A stretch of DNA of 44,923 bases from Sulfurimonas sp. GTDB lineage: Bacteria; Campylobacterota; Campylobacteria; Campylobacterales; Sulfurimonadaceae. Below the pieces are notes generated by a model. That model saw only the letters and a list, made by a program, of their open reading frames with translations, was not told the DNA's origin and searched no databases. Below, piece by piece: positions 17,524 to 26,696 of the stretch. Position 1 is the first letter of the stretch. Each line of letters starts with the position of its first letter. The position numbers and the translations under genes were made by a program. The stretch is from positions 1-44,923 of the forward strand of contig NZ_JALSKT010000061.1 of assembly GCF_026988655.1 (NCBI RefSeq). Reading direction: 5' to 3'.

Positions 17524-17993
17524 TTTTGAATATTACTAATGAGTTCTTTTACTGCTTGGAGTGACAAAAATATAAAAGCAAGTGGCATAAGAGATTTGAC
17601 TATCCAACGATATTTAAGCCCACCAGGGTCTGAAGAAGCTTCATGTTGAACAAAACTCATCTCTACAAACCCTATGCCTATATAGACAATGAGCAAAGAA
17701 AGAGGCAGTACAAAAAATACAAAACTAATGATATTTACCAAAGCTTTCATTTTTGGCGAAAACTTATCGTAAAAGATATCTACTCTTACATGTGCATTAT
17801 GTCGTAGCGTAAAGGCTATGCTCAATAAAATAACAACATCAAAAAAATGCCATTCAAGCTCTTGGAGTGCTGTTGAGCCATGAGAAAAGAGATAACGACT
17901 CGTTGCATCAAATACAATCAAAACAACCAAAAGAGCCATAATAAACGCAGTAAAATAGGATATGTATCTTAAAAACTTATCTATAAAATGCAA
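17508..17993 (-). CDS. dctQ: TRAP transporter small permease
   Basis: Protein of 161 residues with four membrane helices and the DctQ pattern (FDATSRYLF, ALQELEWHFFDVVILLSIAFTLRHNAHVRVDIFYDK). It partners with DctM at the inner membrane. The gene overlaps dctM by 16 bases and starts 14 bases after the DUF4105 gene. Confidence 0.9.
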   Translation of the reverse strand: MHFIDKFLRYISYFTAFIMALLVVLIVFDATSRYLFSHGSTALQELEWHFFDVVILLSIAFTLRHNAHVRVDIFYDKFSPKMKALVNIISFVFFVLPLSLLIVYIGIGFVEMSFVQHEASSDPGGLKYRWIVKSLMPLAFIFLSLQAVKELISNIQKWKSL

Positions 17994-18007
17994 ATATAAA
18001 ATCCTTA

Positions 18008-19792
18008 CTAAAAATAATAGTGAAACATTGCTTTAAAAGTTTGTTCTTCTTTTTTATATTCGTATTTTAGCATTATTTGTGTGTTTTGCGATGTATTAAA
18101 CCCTTGTGCTACTTTTACAAGTGTTTGATTTTGCCCATTTGTATATTTTTTTTGTGTTGCTTCTACTTTTGTATTTATAAATTTATATTTATCAATAATA
18201 AAACCAACACTTCCACCAAGACTCGCTTCAACTCTTGCATCTGCATAATAAACACTAGGGTCAGCTAAAATATATGCAAAACCAAACGCATTTCCCCAAC
18301 TATACCCTGCTCCTACGCTTAGATGAAAAGTTCTCTTGTTCGTCAAATAATCTCTATCCCAACCTAGATTTGTTCTCCATGAAAGATTATGAAAAAACTC
18401 ACTTCTTTGTGCCAAAGAGACGATAGAGAGTATCGTTGCTTTCTCCACTTCTAGCTTTTCTTTTGAATATGCAAGTAAAAGATTCATAAACTCAATCTGT
18501 GTTCCTCTTAAAAATCCATAATTTGAATCTTCAAGGTCATGATACGCAGGACGAATTCCCACATAAGAAACAAGTGCATTCTCTCTTGAGCCTAGACCAA
18601 AAGTCGCACGAATAGCTCGGTGACTCTCTATAGGATTGGCTGGTGTTTTTATCTCGATTTTTTTTCCTAGTCCAAGTTTTGCACGACTTGAAGTCAGTTC
18701 ATGAAACAGTGCAAGATAGTGCTCTTTTTGCACTTTAGATTTACTATACTGATACTCAAGATACTCTACAGCTGCTTCAAGTATATAACGTTTTTGCTGC
18801 GTTTGAATCTCTTTGTTTTGCATAATATCTACTGTTTTCATCTCAGCATTTACAAGTAAAACTGGATACTCTACAAATTTTTTATCTATCAAAGATTCAT
18901 ATTTTAAAAGTTTTGTTCTTTTAGAAGGTCTGTAACTCATTGACTTTATCAAACCAGCAGTTTTTGTTTCATGTACAGTTTCAAGTGGAATAACCTGAAA
19001 ATGAAATTGCTTGCGGAGTTTTACAGATGGTCTTGCAGCTTCAAGGAGCCATAACATCTCATAAGAACAATTTTGTGTAAAAAAATAGTAGTTTGTTTGA
19101 ACATTATTGAGTTCCCATATATGACGAAACATTCTAAGCGTTTCTAATCGTGTCAAATTTAAATCATACTCCCAAATGTCCCTTTGCTCTGAGTCACGAT
19201 ACTCTTTGAGTTTATCATAATATGGCAGTAGTGAATATTTTCCAAAATATCCCCCAGTCAATCCTTTTATGGCAAACATAACCCCATTTTCTTTGTTTTT
19301 ATCGGCATCAGCTGCATAGTTAATAGCATAAGAGAGTAGTTTTGAGCTATATGAAGAGTTTATTCTCACAAAAGTATGTCCAAACATCGAAGCAGGAGAA
19401 TTAATATGCGCAGATGGAAATACAAGCGTAGCCGATTGTGGGTCGACACGTTGTAAAACTTTGTCGTACTCCACACAGTTCGCTTCAGGAAAATCATCTA
19501 CTGCGTTTAGCTTTTCTTTCAGCCAAAAGTACCTTGCAGGGAACCTACAAATGCTCGAATTATCATCTTTTATTTTCTTGCTAAAAAAGGCATCAAGTGT
19601 TGCAAACATTTCAGCTTTTGGATCTGCAGCTCCATCAACTGCAAAGAAAAAGTTTCTATCTTTTATCTCGCTCTCATTAGCGTTCATATGCAATAAAGTA
19701 TGCCAATAATTCTCATCGTAAAGATGTAATTTTTCTGCTTTGTTTTTATATAACTGAGAATTTGATGCATTCAAGGCCGTAATGCTCAACAA
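18008..19792 (-). CDS. DUF4105 protein, probable outer-membrane or periplasmic protein
   Basis: DUF4105 region near residues 100-280 (VFPSAHINSPASMFGHTFVRI, YDLNLTRLETLRMFRHIWEL, YYFFTQNCSYEMLWLLEAA). The C-terminal part (about 380-594) alternates polar and hydrophobic residues and ends in a terminal Phe, as in beta-barrel outer-membrane proteins. The only canonical start in frame is the TTG at 19792, which cuts into what looks like a signal peptide. The frame stays open upstream to 19879, and an ATT at 19820-19822 would give MFRFKFILFILLSITALNAS, a good signal sequence. The biochemical role of DUF4105 is not known to me. It leads the dctQ-dctM run. Confidence 0.85.
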   Translation of the reverse strand: MLSITALNASNSQLYKNKAEKLHLYDENYWHTLLHMNANESEIKDRNFFFAVDGAADPKAEMFATLDAFFSKKIKDDNSSICRFPARYFWLKEKLNAVDDFPEANCVEYDKVLQRVDPQSATLVFPSAHINSPASMFGHTFVRINSSYSSKLLSYAINYAADADKNKENGVMFAIKGLTGGYFGKYSLLPYYDKLKEYRDSEQRDIWEYDLNLTRLETLRMFRHIWELNNVQTNYYFFTQNCSYEMLWLLEAARPSVKLRKQFHFQVIPLETVHETKTAGLIKSMSYRPSKRTKLLKYESLIDKKFVEYPVLLVNAEMKTVDIMQNKEIQTQQKRYILEAAVEYLEYQYSKSKVQKEHYLALFHELTSSRAKLGLGKKIEIKTPANPIESHRAIRATFGLGSRENALVSYVGIRPAYHDLEDSNYGFLRGTQIEFMNLLLAYSKEKLEVEKATILSIVSLAQRSEFFHNLSWRTNLGWDRDYLTNKRTFHLSVGAGYSWGNAFGFAYILADPSVYYADARVEASLGGSVGFIIDKYKFINTKVEATQKKYTNGQNQTLVKVAQGFNTSQNTQIMLKYEYKKEEQTFKAMFHYYF

Positions 19793-19845
19793 TATAAAAA
19801 GTATAAATTTAAATCTGAAAATAAGAAAACCCCAATGAAGATATC

Positions 19846-19871
19846 CACAAAAGTAGCAAGCTACTTTTGTG
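19846..19871 (-). terminator. 12-bp perfect palindrome between DUF3015 and DUF4105 genes
   Basis: Two perfect 12-base arms (CACAAAAGTAGC and its complement) flank two bases. The element sits just downstream of the DUF3015 stop and about 55 bases before the DUF4105 start. It lacks a good T-run on the minus strand, so it could be a partial terminator or an mRNA-stabilising hairpin. Confidence 0.5.
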
Positions 19872-19879
19872 AGTGAAAA

Positions 19880-20326
19880 TTATAATGCAGTTGTAGAAAT
19901 ATTATCTAAAACATCAGCCATTTTAACTGATTTGCTACTATAAATTTTATTGTAGTTTGCTTGAAGCGCTGTGTTAAAAGCCAATGTATCTTCAACATTT
20001 AGAAGTTCATCTAAAGTATCTAAAGTTTCACCATGACCTACAGCTATCTCTTTTGCTAAGATGTCCATATTTGATGCAACGAACTCAGAAGCTCTTTCAT
20101 TCATAACAAATTTTGTTTTTTTACATCCCAAAGTACCAGAAGTGATACCAAATGTTTGATTTCCTGAAGTCCCATTTGTAGTCGCTTGAAGCGCTAATAA
20201 AACTGCTGATGAATCATCTTTAATAATCATAGAACCAAGACCACAACCCGTTTGACTATTTACACCTGCAAATGCAACTGAACTCAGAGCAGCCACTGCT
20301 GCTAAACTAACCAATAACTTTTTCAT
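19880..20326 (-). CDS. DUF3015 family exported protein
   Basis: Protein of 148 residues with a clear signal peptide (about 1-20, ending VAFAG). The family pattern TGCGLGSMII, TTNGTSGNQTFGITSGTLGC and a C-terminal helical region around EFVASNMDILAKEIAVGHGETL follow. Conserved cysteines suggest a periplasmic disulfide. Function of the family unknown. An AAGGAA precedes the ATG and TATAAT-like sequence lies at 20355-20360 on the minus strand. I believe DUF3015 and DUF4105 genes occur together in other proteobacteria. Confidence 0.85.
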   Translation of the reverse strand: MKKLLVSLAAVAALSSVAFAGVNSQTGCGLGSMIIKDDSSAVLLALQATTNGTSGNQTFGITSGTLGCKKTKFVMNERASEFVASNMDILAKEIAVGHGETLDTLDELLNVEDTLAFNTALQANYNKIYSSKSVKMADVLDNISTTAL

Positions 20327-20435
20327 ATGTATTCCTTAAAATTGATATACGAACATTATAAGAAATTAAAACTTAATAGTTTCTGTGTTTATCATGATTT
20401 TTAAAAAAGCTAGAAAATGTGAGAAGAAAAGAAAG

Positions 20436-20468
20436 AAAAATATTTACAGCTAAAAATCTAGCTGTAAA
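20436..20468 (-). terminator. rho-independent terminator after the TRL-like lipoprotein gene
   Basis: A 10-bp perfect stem (TTTACAGCTA with TAGCTGTAAA, 6-base loop, 20443-20468) starts ten bases after the stop codon. On the minus strand it is followed by TATTTTTCTTTC. This separates the lipoprotein gene from the DUF3015 gene. Confidence 0.75.
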
Positions 20469-20477
20469 TAAAAGGAA

Positions 20478-20795
20478 TTAGTTTCCTGTAACCACAGTGT
20501 TACCAGTTGAGTAAAGACCAAGTATATTTGTTCCTTTCCAATCTACAGTAGAAACTGATTTGATATTACCATTCTTTTTAGCATTTGCAATACTACAATC
20601 ACCAGTAGCTATGAGACCAAGAATATTAGTACACCTTTCTGATTCACCTTTTTTTGTTGTATCAGCATTTACATTAGTTAAACCCATTGGAGCATTTGTA
20701 CTTGAATAGAGCAATGCGTGTGTAGGTTGCACTGCACAACCTGACATTAAAGCAGCTGCTGCTACTACTGAAGCTAAAGTTAGAGATTTAATCAT
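20478..20795 (-). CDS. TRL-like family lipoprotein
   Basis: Protein of 105 residues with a lipoprotein signal peptide and lipobox LMSGC (Cys20), placing it in an envelope membrane. The mature part carries the TRL pattern of paired glycine-rich motifs (CTNILGLIATGDCSI and GTNILGLYSTGNTVV), an internal duplication. Function of the family unknown. A good AAAAAGGAA precedes the ATG, and its own terminator follows. Confidence 0.82.
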   Translation of the reverse strand: MIKSLTLASVVAAAALMSGCAVQPTHALLYSSTNAPMGLTNVNADTTKKGESERCTNILGLIATGDCSIANAKKNGNIKSVSTVDWKGTNILGLYSTGNTVVTGN

Positions 20796-20871
20796 ATTTG
20801 ATTCCTTTTTGTTTTTTTTTACAAGCTGATTATTTCTAAAAAAAGCTTAAATTAATATTAATCAACATTAA

Positions 20872-22317
20872 TCATATAAAATTCGGAGCATCATTAGCAA
20901 AAAGTATGATATCTCCTGCTTTTGTTTGATTTGCTAGAACATCTACCATAGCAGATTTATCACGTAACATTATTTTATTTTTCACTTTTAGGTGTTTATC
21001 AAAGAGTGCTGCGTTTAGTGCGCCTGTTACTATGACTATGTCAAACACCTCATTAATGGCATCTATGAGTTTACGGTTGAGTGCATCACTGCTCTCTACA
21101 AGACCTGGGGTTACTATAACTTTTCTGCCTTGATGCAAAGAGCAAAGACGTATGCCCTCAAGCATCCCATCAATATTGCCGTTATAGCCATCATCAAGAA
21201 TTATTTTTCCACCAGCTTTTATGATTTGAAGTCTATGTTCTACTGGTTCTAAGGTTTTTACTGCTTCTATGATTTGTGCATTACTCATTCCAAAATCTTT
21301 TGCGATTCTTACCGCTACAGCGATATTCATCGTCTGAAACTCACCAAGAATATCCGTATGCAGTTTTAAGATCTCACCATCTAACTCAAGCTCAAAGTCT
21401 GTTCCCTCTAAGGTAGCATTTACATTTTGTATTTCATTACCAAAAAATGTTACTTTTTCATGCGGTTCATCTGTGACAGATGTATGGATATAGGCTTTTT
21501 CTAAACGCGGTGATTGCATAATCTCAAGCTTTGTAGCGATGATGTTTTTTAAAGATTTAAAGTACTCGATGTGTGCTTCACCAACTTTTGCTACTACCAC
21601 AGTTTGTGGTTCTAAAAATGTCGTTATGGCGTAGATATCTCCATTTTCACGAGCACCTGCTTCAGCGACATAAATCTCTGTATCTTCTTTTAAACTGTTG
21701 TTAACATCCGCCATAATTCCGCCTAAAGTATTTACACTTCTAGGTGTTGCATAGACATTAAACTTGGATGCCAAGATTTGAGCTACAAAGTTTTTGATAC
21801 TCGTTTTTCCATAACTCCCCGTGATACAAACAATACGCAAGTCTTTCATGCTTTGTAACTTTTTCTTCGCCTCTTTTTTGTATATCTTAAACAAAAACTT
21901 TTCTATGATATAGCTACCGATGTAAGCTAAAGCCAAAGGCATAAACACCCCATATGTGGCGCAGCCATCTTTTAAAGTACAAAGAACATCTTGAAAAAGT
22001 GTCAATGAAACTAAAAGAATTAAAAATCTTTTTACACGCCAAGTAAGCACAAGCTTTTTATCAAGTTTTTTGTACCAAATAAATATCCCAGGGATGTAAG
22101 CAAAGATAAAAAAGATAAGAAAAAACTTTCCAGTTGTGTAGTAAGCGATAAAAGGAATGATAAAATAAAGTATGTGCCATAAAGGTTTATGGTGTTTTAA
22201 AATGACACGCTCAAGCTTATAATCATACCACTGCAGATTCGTTATGAGATACCAACCTAAGAGTGTTACAAAAACAACATTCGTTACAAACGCAGCAAAT
22301 AGTTCATATTTTTCCAT
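20872..22317 (-). CDS. murF: Mur ligase, MurF-type, with N-terminal membrane segments
   Basis: Adds D-Ala-D-Ala to the UDP-MurNAc-tripeptide. The Mur ligase ATP loop CITGSYGKTSIKNF (near 163-177), VAEAGARENGDI, the HRLQII segment and the ILDDGYNGN motif are present. Unusually, the first 145 residues hold several hydrophobic helices and not the soluble substrate-binding domain of E. coli MurF, as I recall for Campylobacter MurF. At 481 residues it has the lineage's normal length. It is abutted by the hydrolase gene and lies with ddl, whose product it uses. Confidence 0.9.
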   Translation of the reverse strand: MEKYELFAAFVTNVVFVTLLGWYLITNLQWYDYKLERVILKHHKPLWHILYFIIPFIAYYTTGKFFLIFFIFAYIPGIFIWYKKLDKKLVLTWRVKRFLILLVSLTLFQDVLCTLKDGCATYGVFMPLALAYIGSYIIEKFLFKIYKKEAKKKLQSMKDLRIVCITGSYGKTSIKNFVAQILASKFNVYATPRSVNTLGGIMADVNNSLKEDTEIYVAEAGARENGDIYAITTFLEPQTVVVAKVGEAHIEYFKSLKNIIATKLEIMQSPRLEKAYIHTSVTDEPHEKVTFFGNEIQNVNATLEGTDFELELDGEILKLHTDILGEFQTMNIAVAVRIAKDFGMSNAQIIEAVKTLEPVEHRLQIIKAGGKIILDDGYNGNIDGMLEGIRLCSLHQGRKVIVTPGLVESSDALNRKLIDAINEVFDIVIVTGALNAALFDKHLKVKNKIMLRDKSAMVDVLANQTKAGDIILFANDAPNFI

Positions 22318-23052
22318 CTATTTTCCTAAAGTTTCTAAAAAACAGCCTACGATTTTTCCAGAAATATCTTCGGCATTTTTCATAAAAAAGTAATGATCAC
22401 CATCATATACTTCTAGTTTTGAATCTTTGATGAGTTCATGAATCTTATCTGCTGAACTCAGAGGTGTAGCCATATCTTCTTTTCCCCAAAAGAGCAGAGC
22501 TTTTCCCTCATATTTAGAAAACTCATCACTAAAATCTTCATTCACAACATTTTTAAAAGTCTGATACATATATTCACTTAATTTTTTCGCATCATCTGCA
22601 ACAAATAATGAACGTAATTTAGAAAAACCAAAAATTTTCAGTGCCTTAAAAACTGCTATTTTTGCTTGCACTTTTAAACTTTTTTGTGTGTAGATGCCAG
22701 CACTTGCAACGAGTACCAAAACTTGCGGTTCAAGTAAAAGTGCAACTTTTCCACCAAATGAATGTCCAAGTATAATATCTTTACTCGCATTGATATGAAT
22801 CATAAACAGTTCAACAACTCTTGCGACATCAGAAGTTTTCATAGAAGTAGAGCAAGTTGAATTTCCAAAACCTGGCAAGTCAATATAAATATGACGAAAC
22901 GACTCCATATAGGGAGCAAAAGTCTGTTTCATGAGATTTTTATTGCTTCCCCAACCATGCAAGATAATAATATCTACCTTTGCCTGAGGGTTTACAATCT
23001 CATAACTAATGTCAAAGGTATGTTGCTTATACTGTATTGACTTGACTGCCAT
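22318..23052 (-). CDS. alpha/beta hydrolase
   Basis: Protein of 244 residues with an alpha/beta hydrolase fold: oxyanion loop HGWGSNK (near 36), nucleophile elbow GHSFGGK (Ser near 98), an acid in the LLFWGKEDMATP region and a catalytic His in GDHYFF. No signal peptide. It sits directly between ddl and murF with no gaps, a position conserved in Campylobacter. The substrate is unknown; a cell-wall role is only suggested by context. Confidence 0.88.
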   Translation of the reverse strand: MAVKSIQYKQHTFDISYEIVNPQAKVDIIILHGWGSNKNLMKQTFAPYMESFRHIYIDLPGFGNSTCSTSMKTSDVARVVELFMIHINASKDIILGHSFGGKVALLLEPQVLVLVASAGIYTQKSLKVQAKIAVFKALKIFGFSKLRSLFVADDAKKLSEYMYQTFKNVVNEDFSDEFSKYEGKALLFWGKEDMATPLSSADKIHELIKDSKLEVYDGDHYFFMKNAEDISGKIVGCFLETLGK

Positions 23053-24090
23053 CTATTTACCTTTTGCTTTTGAGATAGAGTGAATATATTCATAATTCAC
23101 TTTTACTTTTTGTTTATGAGGTAAAGATTGTGAGAGTTCTTCTATAGCTTTAGCAAAGTCTTCAAAAAGGTAGTTTGCCATTGAACCTGGGATTGGGTTA
23201 ATTTCATTGAGTAAAACTTGGTCATTATGCACAAAAAAGTCACAACGAATCAAAGCACCCTCAAACATTCTGTCATACACTTTCTTAAAATTATGTTGCA
23301 ATTTAGCTGTTAGTTCTTCGCTGATTACTGCGCCTAAAACCTGCTCACTTCTTGAAAAATCCATATATTTTTTTTCAAAATCTAAAAATTCTTCTTTATT
23401 TGGCTCTTCGACGATAGAAAAGTGCATTGCATCTTTGGCACAGTAACCTGCGAGGTTGTACTCTTTTACACCTTCTAAAAATGGTTCAACTATCACTGTC
23501 TCATCAAATTCAAAAGCAACATCAAGAGCATAGTCTAGTTCACTCTCCTCTTTTACTATACTTACACCTATGGAGCTGCCAAGTCTAGCAGGTTTTACAA
23601 TGATAGGATATGCAATATGAAGATTATTTAGCTCATTTTTTCTCAAGACTTGATACTCTACTGTTTTTACATCAAGAGCTTCACAAAGATACTTTGTATA
23701 TCTTTTGTCATATGAAAAAGTACAAGCATCTACACGTGGCCCGATAAATGGGATAGTATAAAAGTCTAAAAGTGCTGCGACTGTTCCATCTTCTCCATCT
23801 GCACCGTGAATGAGATTTAAAACAGTGCCATCGATTTGCGTTTTAGAAAACATACTTTTTTGAAAAAAGCATCCTTTTTCAAGATGTAATACAGGCATTT
23901 TTTTATGCGCACCACTTGAAAATGTTTTTGCTTTCATTTTTGATGCCTCTATCAAATAAAAAGTATGATCTGTGTCACAAAAAATAAATGTTAAATTAAA
24001 AGTAGAGAGTTTTTCTTTTAAAGTGATAGCACTTACAATGCTGATTTCATGTTCAAAACTAGCACCGCCAAATAAGATAGATAAGTTCAA
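23053..24090 (-). CDS. ddl: D-alanine-D-alanine ligase
   Basis: ATP-grasp enzyme making D-Ala-D-Ala for peptidoglycan. Motifs: LFGGASFEHEISIVSA at the N-terminus, HGADGEDGTVAALLDFYTIPFIGP, the glycine-rich KPARLGSSIGVSIV loop and the metal site LLNEINPIPGSM. At 345 residues it has the length usual for Campylobacterota. It lies next to murF's operon and 17 bases after ruvA. Confidence 0.95.
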   Translation of the reverse strand: MNLSILFGGASFEHEISIVSAITLKEKLSTFNLTFIFCDTDHTFYLIEASKMKAKTFSSGAHKKMPVLHLEKGCFFQKSMFSKTQIDGTVLNLIHGADGEDGTVAALLDFYTIPFIGPRVDACTFSYDKRYTKYLCEALDVKTVEYQVLRKNELNNLHIAYPIIVKPARLGSSIGVSIVKEESELDYALDVAFEFDETVIVEPFLEGVKEYNLAGYCAKDAMHFSIVEEPNKEEFLDFEKKYMDFSRSEQVLGAVISEELTAKLQHNFKKVYDRMFEGALIRCDFFVHNDQVLLNEINPIPGSMANYLFEDFAKAIEELSQSLPHKQKVKVNYEYIHSISKAKGK

Positions 24091-24106
24091 TATAAATTTC
24101 CTTGCA

Positions 24107-24676
24107 TTAAATTGTTTGTAATAATTTCAGAGCACCCTTAACAAGTGAAGCAGTATCACTGCCTTCACATGCACTCAGGGCTTTAGATATTTTATCTTTT
24201 TTGAAGCCTAAAGCTTCAAGAGCCTCACTCGCTTCACTAAACGCAGTAGACGCTTGTGTAGTATCCCCTGCTGTTAATATCTCAGCATCAAATCCATTAA
24301 GCTCGACTAAAATACGTCCTGCACTCTTAGGTCCTATCCCTGGTACTTTTTTAACACCGTTAACATCTTTGTTATTGATAACTGTTGCAAATTGCGTCGG
24401 TGTATATGTCGAACAAATTGCCATAGCAACTTTTGGACCTACTCCATTTATTTTGATAAGACGAGCAAAAAGTTTTTTCTCACTCATCTCTAAAAAGCCA
24501 AAAAGTAACTGTGCATCTTCACGTATGATATGTGTAATATACAGAGACACCTCATCTTTTGGCAAGGCAGAAAAAGTATGTAAAGAGATAAACACTTCAT
24601 ACACTACACCTTGAACATCCATATGTACAAAAGATGGCTCTTTATGTACTATTTTTCCATTTAATCCAACTATCAT
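24107..24676 (-). CDS. ruvA: Holliday junction DNA helicase subunit RuvA
   Basis: Binds four-way junctions and loads RuvB. The OB-fold domain starts [27 protein letters not shown]. Two helix-hairpin-helix motifs follow ([18 protein letters not shown] and [22 protein letters not shown]), then a flexible linker and the small C-terminal RuvB-binding domain ([18 protein letters not shown]). At 189 residues it has normal length. ruvB and ruvC are not in the window. Confidence 0.96.
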   Translation of the reverse strand: MIVGLNGKIVHKEPSFVHMDVQGVVYEVFISLHTFSALPKDEVSLYITHIIREDAQLLFGFLEMSEKKLFARLIKINGVGPKVAMAICSTYTPTQFATVINNKDVNGVKKVPGIGPKSAGRILVELNGFDAEILTAGDTTQASTAFSEASEALEALGFKKDKISKALSACEGSDTASLVKGALKLLQTI

Positions 24677-24691
24677 TATTTCTTATTTTCC

Positions 24692-26599
24692 TTATTCACT
24701 TACTGGACGAATCGCATATTCATCTTCTGATATTTGTTTAAGCGCAAAGATATGCTCTTGTGAGCCTTCCATTGGTTTATACACAAGTTCCATAGGAGGA
24801 TCAACAAGTTTAAACCTAATCTCATTGTATCCTTTCCAAGTATCATGGTTAATCACTCTTGCATCAAAAATATTATCTTGAAAAGAAGCGGTTCGAGTCG
24901 TTAAGAGATGTAATTGATCTTGCAACATTTCATAACTTGTTTTGAGTTCCTTATATTTAGCCTGCATCGTTTGAAATTTTTTATATTTTTGCACAAAACT
25001 CTGTGGCATTTTTACACCATTTTTTTTATAATACCATAAACGTTTTTTAATCTCTAAAAAAGCAGGTGTCCCCTCTTTGATGAGTACTGTATACTTTTTC
25101 AATTCCATCTTTGTATTTTTGAGTTTATCTTCGATTTTTTTCACTGCTTCTTTATGCTTACTCATACCTGCAAGATCATCTTTTTTCAAAAGCGGATCAA
25201 TAGTAAAAACGTTTTCACTACCCATCATTCTTTTAATCTCTATAAATCTTGACGCAGTTGCTTTGACATGTGATGCACAGCTACTTATAGTTATCTCTTT
25301 TGCACGGATATGTCCGCCTAGAGCTTGTGTAACTTCTACTATATCACCATCAATTTCGCCATGTTCGAGTCTCTCAACACGGATATGTTTGCCATAGGCT
25401 TTGCCCTTATGAACATTAATACTCAGCTCATCAGCGCGTATCATAGAACTTTTATGTGTTTGTCCACCAACGGAAGCTTTTTTCGCTATGACTTTTGCAT
25501 TTGAGCCGACATTCCCATCTATCTCTATCTCACTCACCTCAACACTCATTCCCGTACCTATGGCATCTTTAACGGCATCTGATTCTCTTACAGAGATATT
25601 AACATCAGAATCTACACCACTTGCTATAGACCCTGTTGTCTTAAAGCTAATCTCTCCGACATCAACATCTGTTTTTATTGTATATGTGTTGTCATTAAAT
25701 GCGATATAGCCATTCTCTTTTGCTATGTATTTTATAGAATCATCATCTTCTTTGATTTGGATAGTGTCATCTGTTTTAAAAGTTGGCTCAAACTTGACAA
25801 CGGGCTCTGCAGGTTTCATATACTCCCCACGACAGTTCCGTCCAGGTTTTCCAGGTTTTGCTTTGATATACTCTATAAGCAGGTCATCTTGCTTTACACT
25901 TTGGATAAAACCACGTGCAGCATAGTCAATCTTTGCATTTTCATCTATCTCTTGGTTGTTCTCATAATGTAAGATAAGAGCATCATCACGCGTAGCAGTA
26001 GGTTCTAATCCCTCAGCAATTAAGTGTGTCTCAGACTGAACAAAGTCAACTTTCTCATCGACTCTCACTTTAGCTGTTAGCATTTTCACAAAGCGTTCTA
26101 CCATTGTATCAAACAGATAGACAAGTATGCCTGCTCTAATTTTCTTCTTACTTATCATAGTAGAAAATTCATGTTCAAATTGAGAAAAGTAGTTGATGGA
26201 TGAGCCTGCACTTATACTCAAATAAACTTTACACTTTGTAGCATTTGCACCTACAGCTGTTTTCATTGTAGAACAAGGATTTGAAGCATCCATAACTTTA
26301 GAGTAAATTTCTACTTCATAAAGTTGTTTTATTTGAAAGTTAGGGTTAAGAAGTTGTGTATCAGGGTCAAGTTCGTTTAAGGCTTCATTGGGAATCTCTT
26401 CCCACTCTATCTCAGTATCACCCTCTTTGACACGTACATAACTTTGTACTTCAAGAAGATTAAAGTCAAGAGTCTCAGGTTTGACCTCATACAACTTCGC
26501 TAGTTTAAATATCTCTTTAGCAACATTTTGTGTGCGCACTACTGTTGGTCTTACCTGTAGAAGTTTTTTTGTTTTTTTACTTGAACCAAAAAGTGCCAT
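24692..26599 (-). CDS. FapA/DUF342 family polymer-binding-like protein
   Basis: Protein of 635 residues. The centre (about 215-460) has the DUF342/FapA pattern with right-handed beta-helix repeats (GSIASGVDSDVNISVRESDAVKDAIGTGMSVEVSEIEIDGNVG). A helical coiled-coil region at about 470-570 follows. No signal peptide, so it is cytoplasmic. FapA homologues are described as polymer-associated or envelope-linked, but this member's role is not known. It is the first gene of the ruvA-ddl-hydrolase-murF run and is divergent to murJ. Confidence 0.85.
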   Translation of the reverse strand: MALFGSSKKTKKLLQVRPTVVRTQNVAKEIFKLAKLYEVKPETLDFNLLEVQSYVRVKEGDTEIEWEEIPNEALNELDPDTQLLNPNFQIKQLYEVEIYSKVMDASNPCSTMKTAVGANATKCKVYLSISAGSSINYFSQFEHEFSTMISKKKIRAGILVYLFDTMVERFVKMLTAKVRVDEKVDFVQSETHLIAEGLEPTATRDDALILHYENNQEIDENAKIDYAARGFIQSVKQDDLLIEYIKAKPGKPGRNCRGEYMKPAEPVVKFEPTFKTDDTIQIKEDDDSIKYIAKENGYIAFNDNTYTIKTDVDVGEISFKTTGSIASGVDSDVNISVRESDAVKDAIGTGMSVEVSEIEIDGNVGSNAKVIAKKASVGGQTHKSSMIRADELSINVHKGKAYGKHIRVERLEHGEIDGDIVEVTQALGGHIRAKEITISSCASHVKATASRFIEIKRMMGSENVFTIDPLLKKDDLAGMSKHKEAVKKIEDKLKNTKMELKKYTVLIKEGTPAFLEIKKRLWYYKKNGVKMPQSFVQKYKKFQTMQAKYKELKTSYEMLQDQLHLLTTRTASFQDNIFDARVINHDTWKGYNEIRFKLVDPPMELVYKPMEGSQEHIFALKQISEDEYAIRPVSE

Positions 26600-26696
26600 A
26601 CTGTTACCATACTTTATTTAGATTTATAATGTGCTTATTTTAACCAAACCTTTGTTAAACTTTCGTAAAGTTACCATCTTATCACGAAAGAAGCCC

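Noticed and set aside
26631-26696. GTG-start N-terminal extension of MurJ
   Set aside because: The 22 added residues are unlike MurJ starts, and the ATG at 26697 gives the usual beginning of the family.
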